Shown piece after piece: positions 19,325 through 25,317 of a stretch of DNA of 64,000 nt. The translations under genes and the position numbers were made by a program. The notes beneath the pieces are model-generated. The model saw only the letters and a program-made list of their open reading frames with translations, was not told the origin of the DNA and made no database searches. Each line of letters begins with the position of its first letter. The stretch's first letter is position 1. The stretch is from CAVZCK01 sp963798805 (GTDB lineage Bacteria > Pseudomonadota > Alphaproteobacteria > Rhizobiales > Rhodomicrobiaceae): assembly GCA_963798805.1 (NCBI GenBank), contig CAWCVC010000005.1, positions 62,001 through 126,000 of the forward strand. Direction: 5' to 3'.

Positions 19325-19755
19325 TCAGGCCGGCGTCTTTGCCGGCGATTTCACCGCGTAGTCGTTTGCGTCCCATTTGCGCTTTGCAGGGGCTTTGCGA
19401 ATGCCGGCTTCGACGCAAGAGGCGTAAACGGAAAGTTCGTTTACGGATACTCGCTTTGCAATCATGGGAAATTCGCGTTGCAAACGTTCGGAATAGTAAG
19501 CCTTGCTGCCTGCCTTTGCAGTCGGTTTTGCATCTGCCTTTGCAGGCTTAGCAGCATTTTGAAGAGGCTTTGCAACGCCTTGCGGCTCGCTTGCGGGCGC
19601 AATCTCCGCAATCTGATCGTGTTCGCGACGCCTTGCAGCTGGAGCGAGCCCGCTTGCCAGGAAGATAAAGTCACCAAGCTCAAGGCCGAATGGTAGGATC
19701 GGTCGATTGCAGTGGTGTAATCAAGCCTCACGCCAGCCGGAATTCGTACCCTCAC
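19325..19755 (-). pseudogene. Ala/Lys-rich protein gene with a frameshift
   Basis: From a GTG at 19755 the frame reads VRIPAGVRLDYTTAIDRSYHSAL. A one-base change near 19680 moves it to ELGDFIFLASGLAPAARRR, DQIAEIAPASEPQGVAKPL, then KPAKADAKPTAKAGSKAYY and finally AGIRKAPAKRKWDAND...SPAKTPA up to the TGA at 19327-19325. The second frame has no ATG before MIAKRVSV (19465), yet it is open and repetitive with AKP/AKA units, which indicates former coding. A terminator follows directly. The repeats resemble histone-H1-like or other nucleic-acid-binding tails; that is inference. Confidence 0.55.
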
Positions 19756-19786
19756 TCTCGTCTATGCAATAACGGGAGCATCGAGA

Positions 19787-19993
19787 ATGCCGGATAGAAT
19801 CCCTACCTCTCTGCAAATCAATTGCCGTTGCGGCGCAAGAGGACACATCCGCCTTGAAGAAGACGATGTTCCAAATCGGATGGAAGGCAATGCGAACCCG
19901 ATTGTCTCCGTCGAAGACGGTCCGTTCACTGCCGAAGGTGGCAAGCTGGTGTGTAAGGGATGCGGAACCGTATTGTCTTCGATATCCGCTTAA
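19787..19993 (+). CDS. small zinc-ribbon protein
   Basis: The 68-residue protein carries CRCGA near residue 13 and CKGCG near residue 56, a CxC/CxxC arrangement that fits a single zinc ribbon with a 40-residue insert. A GGGAG site lies 9 bases ahead of the ATG. Function is unknown; comparable small ribbons in mobile elements bind DNA or partner proteins. Confidence 0.6.
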   Translation: MPDRIPTSLQINCRCGARGHIRLEEDDVPNRMEGNANPIVSVEDGPFTAEGGKLVCKGCGTVLSSISA

Positions 19994-19998
19994 AGGTT

Positions 19999-20035
19999 CC
20001 CGGCCGGCTGCAAGCTGGGAAAGCAGCCAGCCGGG
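19999..20035. terminator. hairpin between convergent genes
   Basis: Arms CCCGGCCGGCTGC and GCAGCCAGCCGGG pair over 13 positions with one mismatch around an 11-base loop. It lies 6 bases after the zinc-ribbon stop and 9 bases before the stop of the convergent gene, and lacks a T-run on either side. A bidirectional, Rho-assisted terminator is plausible. Confidence 0.5.
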
Positions 20036-20043
20036 CACTCGCT

Positions 20044-20265
20044 CTACCCCGCTGAGCGCGCACTATCGATGAGGGCTTCCAGCTCGCGAGCGGACGCCAA
20101 AGCGACATCTGCCATTCCAATCAATCCCAAAAGCTTTTTGTGAACCGGGGCAGCTTCAGGAAGGGCAATGAGCCCTTTCAGGCTGACGTGGACCGCTTCG
20201 ACGAACACGCGGACCTCGATCGCCGCGCGCATGAGGTCGATTTGCTGTGCTTCTCCCTCAGTCAC
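20044..20265 (-). CDS. hypothetical helical protein (73 residues)
   Basis: I do not recognise the family. The product is acidic to neutral and almost entirely alpha-helical (IEVRVFVEAVHVSLKGLIAL, then LIGMADVALASARELEAL). Its start overlaps the end of the next upstream gene by 8 bases, so the two form a translationally coupled pair. Confidence 0.5.
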   Translation of the reverse strand: MTEGEAQQIDLMRAAIEVRVFVEAVHVSLKGLIALPEAAPVHKKLLGLIGMADVALASARELEALIDSARSAG

Positions 20266-20449
20266 TGGCCGGCTCCCCTGGCTGCACGAGCTGCGTTTCC
20301 AGCTTCTCGATTTCGTCTTCCAGAGCGCTGGCTATATGGCTCAACGGGCTTGGGTCTTCGTCTCTCTCGGCTGAATCAATGATGGCTCGCGCCGCGCCGA
20401 TAAGGCCGCGGATACGTCTGAATTTGGCTTCGATGTCCTTTGTTGTCAT
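20258..20449 (-). CDS. hypothetical helical protein (63 residues)
   Basis: The ATG at 20449 (MTTKDIEAKFRRIRGLIG) is preferred over the GTG at 20467 because that lies inside the CACTAG repeat array. The product is helical and charged and is not assignable. It is the first gene of a leftward pair, divergent from the ribbon-helix-helix gene with the repeat array between them, so it is probably controlled by that regulator. Confidence 0.5.
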   Translation of the reverse strand: MTTKDIEAKFRRIRGLIGAARAIIDSAERDEDPSPLSHIASALEDEIEKLETQLVQPGEPASD

Positions 20450-20464
20450 AGCGGCACTCGCTCT

Positions 20465-20490
20465 CACTAGGTTTCACTAGAAAACACTAG
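20465..20490. promoter_or_regulatory. three CACTAG boxes at exact 10-bp spacing, probable operator
   Basis: CACTAG occurs at 20465-20470, 20475-20480 and 20485-20490 in direct repeat, one per helical turn. The array lies between the divergent starts at 20449 and 20536. Ribbon-helix-helix repressors commonly bind tandem short boxes at such spacing, and the gene to the right encodes one. Confidence 0.65.
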
Positions 20491-20535
20491 GATTAACTCA
20501 TTGTTGCGTCAACTCGGTTTAACTACAAATGATGC

Positions 20536-20700
20536 ATGGATGAGTTGCAGCCCACCTCGATACGGCTTACGCCTGAACTGAAAGCGACACTAAAACAGTT
20601 TGCGCAAGAGGATCGCCGTTCGCTTAGCAGCTACATCGTTCTGGTATTGGAAAGGCATGCAGCCCAGCGCATGAAGGCGAAAAAGCCTGTGGAAAAATGA
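20536..20700 (+). CDS. ribbon-helix-helix (CopG/Arc-type) regulator, 54 residues
   Basis: The product MDELQPTSIRLTPELKATLK continues QFAQEDRRSLSSYIVLVLER and ends in a basic tail. TSIRL is the DNA-contacting beta-strand, PELKATLKQFAQEDRR helix A and SLSSYIVLVLERHA helix B of a ribbon-helix-helix fold; such proteins dimerise and bind short tandem repeats. It faces the CACTAG array 45 bases upstream, which suggests autoregulation. It is the last gene before attR. No toxin gene follows it, so a toxin-antitoxin role is not supported. Confidence 0.8.
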   Translation: MDELQPTSIRLTPELKATLKQFAQEDRRSLSSYIVLVLERHAAQRMKAKKPVEK

Positions 20701-20745
20701 ACGTTCCAAACCGTTCGAAATGGCGTTTTATAATCCGGCCGAAAA

Positions 20746-20762
20746 GTTGGTAATCGCGTTGG
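20746..20762 (+). repeat. right paired GTTGG motif, possible integrase arm site
   Basis: GTTGG at 20746 and 20758, 12 bases apart, with GTTGGTAA at the first, mirrors the pair at 10296-10312. A TTGCATCCA sequence follows, as it precedes the left pair. Confidence 0.4.
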
Positions 20763-20825
20763 TGTTCCTGATTTTTGCATCCATATAAGTAATTGAAAAA
20801 ATTCATAAAAATAAAGATTTTTTGA

Positions 20826-20844
20826 AATCCTAGCGCCCCAGCCA
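20826..20844 (+). repeat. attR: right 19-bp direct repeat of the island
   Basis: An exact copy of 10165-10183. The sequence after it (GTGGGGCATAAAG) is presumably what followed the tRNA before integration. Confidence 0.92.
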
Positions 20845-20899
20845 GTGGGGCATAAAGCGATCGACAGCCAGCTGCCTGGCGCGCAGGATCGACCGGACG

Positions 20900-21892
20900 C
20901 TATTGCGATCGGCTCAAGACGGCTAGCCTCGCCTGGGCCTCGGCGCTGCCCATCTCCGTCGCCTTCTTGTACCATTTGAGCGCTTGATTGATATCGGGCT
21001 TGAGCCCGCCGCCCGCCGTGTATTTCTGCAGGAAAGCGGGGTCGAAACTCTGGGCCATCGCGAAAGCCGCGCGGGCACTGCCTTTCATCGCCATCGCTTC
21101 ATAGACAAGCCGGGCAGCGGCGATATCGGCCTCATCGAGAAGTTGAGCCGCGCGCTGCATCGCTTCGTTCTCTTCCTCTACCGAAACCCGCGGCTTGGAC
21201 ACGGCAGGCGGCGCCGGCTGTTCGAACCGCGCATTGGGCTCGAAGGCAGCGGTGTCCCTCGGCGCGTAGGCATTCGGGGACGAAGATGCACCGCGGACTC
21301 CCGGAGGCAGGATATGAGCGGTAACCGTCTGCTCCTCGGGAATGCCATTTCTTGCCCTATATAGGAGAAATTGCAGGTTTAGGTCGCCGACGAAATTCTG
21401 CGGCGCAATCAGCTGTAGTCCTTCGAAGTCGGAGACCGAAACAAGCCAAGCATCCTTGGTGCCGAAGCCGGCCGACATTCTGAAACCCTTCGGCAGGCCT
21501 TTGATCATGAGGAATTTATATTCACCGTCCTGCTGGCCGACCAGACTGATCTTCACCGGAATCGGCGCGGTCGCATCGCCGGAGATCTGCTGCACGACCA
21601 GAGACGCCTCCCTGGCCTGCGCGAGCCGGATCTGGGAGCCGCGGCCGATTTCACGGCTCGAGACAGGATCGGCCGGCGAGGCCGGCTCGCCGCTAACGGC
21701 GCTCTCATGAGCAAGAGCTGCCGCCGATGCACCGGGCACACCACTCGCAACGCCAATCGAAGCAATGCATCCTTGCACCGCGATTCGGCCAATGCAGCGC
21801 ATCAATGCGCCAGGGCGGCGTCCTGAAGGTACCGTCCCGTTGGACGCACTCTTATCGCCGATCAAGTGAGAGCCCATGGCAAATACCCTCAT
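20900..21892 (-). CDS. secreted Sel1-repeat-like protein
   Basis: The 330-residue protein has an N-terminal hydrophobic export signal (around GCIASIGVASGVPGASAAAL), a middle beta-rich domain (KISLVGQQDGEYKFLMIKG) and a C-terminal Sel1/TPR-like segment, AALRLVYEAMAMKGSARAAF-type helices ending INQALKWYKKATEMGSAEAQ. An alternative ATG at 21877 has a better GAGGG site. It lies 48 bases downstream of the TAXI receptor on the same strand and is probably co-transcribed. Its role is unknown; Sel1 proteins usually hold protein complexes together. Confidence 0.65.
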   Translation of the reverse strand: MRVFAMGSHLIGDKSASNGTVPSGRRPGALMRCIGRIAVQGCIASIGVASGVPGASAAALAHESAVSGEPASPADPVSSREIGRGSQIRLAQAREASLVVQQISGDATAPIPVKISLVGQQDGEYKFLMIKGLPKGFRMSAGFGTKDAWLVSVSDFEGLQLIAPQNFVGDLNLQFLLYRARNGIPEEQTVTAHILPPGVRGASSSPNAYAPRDTAAFEPNARFEQPAPPAVSKPRVSVEEENEAMQRAAQLLDEADIAAARLVYEAMAMKGSARAAFAMAQSFDPAFLQKYTAGGGLKPDINQALKWYKKATEMGSAEAQARLAVLSRSQ

Positions 21893-21940
21893 AAGCCTTC
21901 CAGGCGCAGGTTTATTGAGCTTACACTCACCTGACGCCTC

Positions 21941-23140
21941 TTACCTCCGGAGTGCCGGGTTGTTGGTCCGCCACCATCTGGCGAATTCCTCGAGCAGCGC
22001 CTGCTTCTGCGCCGGGGTCAGGGGTTTCTCTCCCGTTTTCTTGAACTGCTCTTGCAGATAACGCTCGAAGGCGACCTTCAGCTCTTCCGCGGGCTGCAGA
22101 GCGCTCTGCTGGGCATTTGCCCTATTGTGCGCATCGATCCACTCCTGAGCGGCCTTGAAGCGCGTCCAGCCTGGAACCTCCGCCGAGAGATTGACCTCTT
22201 TCCATTTTGGATGACGGGGGCCATCACGGAATTTCTCAATGTTGTCGAAAAGCGCATAGACGAATTTGGCAATACTCCGATAGCGCTCGCTATTTTCTGG
22301 AAAGTTATACGACACCAGCAATGTTGCGTTTGCGACAGTCGGAACGAGTTGACCTTCTGGAATGACTTTCGGATAATGCTCGTGCTTCAGAAAAGCGGGC
22401 AAATACAGCTTCATCAATTTTTCGAAGCAACCCGGTGGCAAATTATCCTTGTCCAAGGGGAGGAAATGGCCGTCCTGCGCAGTGAAGCCGGTCAGGGCGC
22501 TGTGCGGAGCGCCGGAAATGCGCCCGACGGCCATGATTTCCCCCTTGCGAAGCTTCTCCGCCCCGAGGTCCGTGTCGGCGTAAACCGGTTCGACTTGGAT
22601 CTCGCAGGCACCGAGAATCGTCTCAATCGCTTGCGCGCTGGAACTCCCGGGCTTATAGAAGCTTACCTTCTTGCCCCGTAAGTCTTCGAGCTTTTTGATC
22701 TCCGGCCTTGCAAAAAAATGCATTTCTGAATTTGCAAGCTTCAATATATAGCGAAGACGCGTCTCGATATCGGCATAGAGTCTTGGATCTTTTTTCTTAT
22801 AATTATCTATGACGTCGCGCTCGACCATTCCCAAATCGATGCCCTGCAGGAACAGAACGTCGAGGAAATTCTGGCCGCCGCCACGTCCAAGGATGGGCAG
22901 GATGCGCAGGCTGTTGCCTTCCGGATCGTCCAGCACATTTTGCATATCTTGAGCAAACTGCGTGTAGGAGGTTTGGGCCTGAGAGCCCATAATGGTAATC
23001 GTGTTCTTGTTGATGTTCGCCCGTTGTTCCTCGTACCGCGAGATCGGTTGCCGTTCCTGCGCAATGGCTCCCAACAGCGGAATGCAGACGAAGAATCCGA
23101 GGATGACGGATACGCAATGCCTAAGCCATTTCCTTGACAT
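21941..23140 (-). CDS. TAXI-family TRAP-type solute receptor (orphan)
   Basis: The ATG at 23140 follows a GAGGGAAGAG site and starts a signal peptide (MSRKWLRHCVSVILGFFVC, cleaved near AIAQ), so the ORF start at 23257 is rejected. The 399-residue product has TAXI receptor features: ITIMGSQAQTSYTQFAQDMQ, QGIDLGMVERDVI, LEDLRGKKVSFYKPGSSSA and VANATLLVSYNFPENS. TAXI receptors deliver organic acids or amino acids to TRAP 4TM-12TM membrane subunits, but none is encoded nearby. It may serve a distant permease or act as a sensor with the Sel1-like protein. Confidence 0.75.
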   Translation of the reverse strand: MSRKWLRHCVSVILGFFVCIPLLGAIAQERQPISRYEEQRANINKNTITIMGSQAQTSYTQFAQDMQNVLDDPEGNSLRILPILGRGGGQNFLDVLFLQGIDLGMVERDVIDNYKKKDPRLYADIETRLRYILKLANSEMHFFARPEIKKLEDLRGKKVSFYKPGSSSAQAIETILGACEIQVEPVYADTDLGAEKLRKGEIMAVGRISGAPHSALTGFTAQDGHFLPLDKDNLPPGCFEKLMKLYLPAFLKHEHYPKVIPEGQLVPTVANATLLVSYNFPENSERYRSIAKFVYALFDNIEKFRDGPRHPKWKEVNLSAEVPGWTRFKAAQEWIDAHNRANAQQSALQPAEELKVAFERYLQEQFKKTGEKPLTPAQKQALLEEFARWWRTNNPALRR

Positions 23141-23713
23141 CTCTTCCCTCAAAAACGCGCACGAATGCGGGGTGATGACGCCGGACGCATTCCTAATCCT
23201 ATATCCGGTACCCCAGCGAAGATGTGAATACAATATGTTTTTATAACACCGATGCATATTGAATGCAGCAAATCAAACAGAGATGACGAACGACATATTG
23301 GAGCAAACCAGAATTTTCGAATGTATATCCGAATAGAAAAAATCCAGATAATTGCGAAACTATAATTATTTTTCTAAATTACTTTTTTACAAATCATCAT
23401 CTATGCCAGATTTTCTTGCTGACGTTGCTTGACGTCGTCGGCCTTTGACAGGTGGATATTCCGGCATGATCCTCGATTATGAAAGTTTTCTGAAGGCTCC
23501 CATCTCCCAGGCAGGCAAGCTCCGCGCGATTGCGATCATCCGTAGACCTCGCGAATTCCGACGACATCAGAGCTCGGCGCCCGTAATGTCTCGCCGCGGC
23601 AACCGACGCTGGCTCTAAGCTCCGCCGCCCTCAAACGACCTTCGTCTCTTTACAAGCTGACGCCGCCGCGCTACTCGCAACGCTCGAAATCTCCGATTCG
23701 CGAGGCATTTCCG
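23141..23713. other. AT-rich intergenic region
   Basis: The left half (23260-23420) is clearly AT-rich and probably holds the promoter of the TAXI operon. A 50-codon frame at 23466-23618 (MILDYESFLKAP...) has no ribosome-binding site and is Arg-rich in its second half, so it is not called as a gene. Confidence 0.5.
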
Positions 23714-24037
23714 ATGATCATCCGGACCGTCATTCTTGGCAGTCTTCTGGCCGCTCTTGCGCTTGCCCCCGGCAAGGCGGCCGCACAGGATGAGGATCCC
23801 GGCAAGGCGCTGGCCGAGAAACATTGTGCCCGCTGTCACGCCATCGGTGCGACTGGCGCGAGCCCGTTCAAAGAGGCGCCGCCTTTCCGTGAGATCGTCA
23901 AACGCTATCCGGTAGACAACCTGGCAGAGGCATTCGCGGAAGGGATCACCGTCGGCCATCACGCCATGCCGGAGTTCACCTTCTCGCCCGACCAGATCCA
24001 AGACCTGCTCGACTATCTGAGCAGTCTCAAACAGTAG
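23714..24037 (+). CDS. small class I c-type cytochrome
   Basis: A signal peptide (MIIRTVILGSLLAALALAPG, cleaved near AAAQD) precedes a CARCH haem-binding motif at about residue 38. The distal axial ligand is probably the Met in HHAMPEF. At 107 residues it is one compact cytochrome c domain, so it should be a soluble periplasmic electron carrier. It stands alone; no oxidase or dehydrogenase is next to it, so its partners are unknown. Confidence 0.88.
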   Translation: MIIRTVILGSLLAALALAPGKAAAQDEDPGKALAEKHCARCHAIGATGASPFKEAPPFREIVKRYPVDNLAEAFAEGITVGHHAMPEFTFSPDQIQDLLDYLSSLKQ

Positions 24038-24105
24038 AGTTTAGCGGGATCAATTTAGATGGAAGCTCTTGAGTTCAGAGCCCCGCTCTCGATTCTTTGC
24101 TGGTT

Positions 24106-24149
24106 GCGCGATCGGACGGAAAACCGGGTTCCACTTTTCCTGATCGCGC
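24106..24149. repeat. AAAACCGG-family palindrome, copy 1
   Basis: Outer arms GCGCGATC and GATCGCGC are perfect; the core has GGAAAACCGG and CCACTTTTCC. Copies with the same core but different outer arms occur at 48274-48320 and 62450-62500. Palindromes of this type are common between genes in Rhizobiales. Confidence 0.7.
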
Positions 24150-24163
24150 CCTAGTGCACTGAC

Positions 24164-25257
24164 TCATTCAGATGGTGCAGGCAGGCGCTTGAGTTTGCCG
24201 AAAATTTCTTTGGCGGATTTCGTCCAGACAAAGGGCTTGGGGTGACCGTTGTGATCGCGGATGTAGCGGCGGATGGCATCTTCCAATTCGGCGACGGATT
24301 TGAAGACGCCGCGACGGATGCGCCTTCGGGTGATGACTGAGAAGAAGCCCTCGACGGCGTTGAGCCAGAGCCTGTCCCCGCGAAGGCGGGGAATGCGGAT
24401 GTGGGCGTGAAGTGGAAGACCCAGCGCGGATTGTCGGCCAGCCATTGCTTGACCTTGGGATGCTTGTGGGTGGCGTAATTGTCGAGGATGGCATGGATGA
24501 CCTTTCCCGCCGGAACGGCGCGCTCCACCGCATTGAGGAACTTGATAAACTCCTGATGCCGGTGCTTTTGCATGCAACGCCCCAACACGGTGCCATCGAG
24601 AATATTGAGCGCGGCGAACAGGGTGGTGGTGCCATTCCGCTTATAATCGTGGGTCATGGTTGCGCATTTGCCGGGCTTCAGCGGAAGGCCGGGTTGCGTG
24701 CGATCGAGCGCCTGAATCTGGCTTTTCTCATCGATGGACAGCACCACGGCATGACAGGGCGGCTCCATGTACAGGCCGACGACATCCTCCACTTTCGCGG
24801 CAAAGGCGGGATCGTTGGACATCTTGAAGGTGCGTAAGCGGTGAGGTTGAAGGCGATGCCCATCCCAGATGCGTTGCACCGTCCGCAAGCTGACGCCGAC
24901 AGCCTTGGCGACCGCCCGGCCGGTCCAATGCGTCGCGTTATGGGGTGGCTCGGAGCATGGCAGCGCCAGCACCCTGGCCACGGTCTCCAACTGAACAGGG
25001 GCTTTACCCGGCTTGCGCGTCTTGTCCCGCAAGAGGCCATCCACCCCTTGCTCGGCATATCGCAACTGCCAGCGCCACACCGCCGGGCGACTGCCACCGA
25101 TCTGCCTCGCCACCTCCAGAACGGGCAGCCTGTCTGCCGAAAGAAGAACGATCCGTGCCCGCTGGACGTGCTTCTGCGCGCTGTTGCGATCCTCAATAAC
25201 CGCCGCCAAACGCGCGCGGTCCTCAGAGGCGATGATGATGCTGACGGTTTGTGCCAT
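24164..25257 (-). pseudogene. IS630-family transposase, frameshifted by a palindromic insertion
   Basis: The N-terminal part has a helix-turn-helix (LEVARQIGGSRPAVWRWQLR) and the first catalytic Asp in SIDEKSQIQALDRTQP, and a second in ILDNYATHKHPKVKQWL. After HFTPTSA the frame runs into FPAFAGTGSGSTPS and is lost. The true C terminus continues in another frame as WLNAVEGFFSVITRRRIRRG, which supplies the catalytic Glu, to APSE at 24164. The cause is an inserted sequence with a 6-base palindrome. Without the Glu in frame the enzyme should be inactive. Confidence 0.88.
24372..24393. repeat. small palindrome inserted in the transposase gene
   Basis: CCCCGC (24376-24381) and GCGGGG (24386-24391) pair around GAAG. 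Compared with the conserved SASWLN motif of IS630 enzymes, about 23 bases are extra here, which shifts the frame. The sequence resembles the short CCCCGCGAAGGCGGGG-type repeats dispersed in some alphaproteobacteria. Confidence 0.65.
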
Positions 25258-25317
25258 ATCAGCAGAATCGCACGAACTAGGCCGCGTGTGAATCCTCTGT
25301 TTGCGTCAGTGCACTAG

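Larger units (their letters stand above)
10165..20844. mobile_element. genomic island (satellite-prophage remnant) integrated in tRNA-Gln
   Basis: A 19-bp direct repeat at 10165-10183 and 20826-20844 encloses about 10.66 kb. The left copy is the 3' end of tRNA-Gln and an integrase gene starts 173 bases inside it, the usual plan of P4-type integrative elements. Cargo in order: integrase, AlpA-like regulator, VapE-type replication protein, a remnant HK97 capsid gene, a broken FRG-domain gene, several small or frameshifted genes and a ribbon-helix-helix regulator. Base composition drops markedly in the middle (16.3-19 kb) relative to the flanks. Integrase and primase remain open, while at least four cargo genes are broken, so the element may still excise but is unlikely to make particles. 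Confidence 0.92.
24152..25316. mobile_element. IS630-family insertion sequence, inserted in the target duplication of the next element
   Basis: Terminal inverted repeats GTGCACTGACTCA (left) and its match GTGCACTGACGCA (right, reversed) are flanked by the TA duplication at 24152-24153 and 25315-25316 expected of IS630. The element lies in the CTAG duplicated by the IS1634-type insertion: C at 24151 and G at 25317 are its outer bases. So this IS arrived second. Its transposase is broken. Confidence 0.85.

Noticed and set aside
20536..20700. Toxin-antitoxin pair
   Set aside because: The ribbon-helix-helix gene is followed by attR and the flanking chromosome, with no toxin-like frame on either side; the leftward pair is helical and unrecognised.
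23466..23618. 50-codon frame before the cytochrome gene
   Set aside because: No ribosome-binding site and an Arg-rich second half typical of chance frames.
24164..25257. Programmed frameshift in the IS630 transposase
   Set aside because: The disruption is an inserted palindrome of about 23 bases, not a slippery heptamer with overlapping frames.
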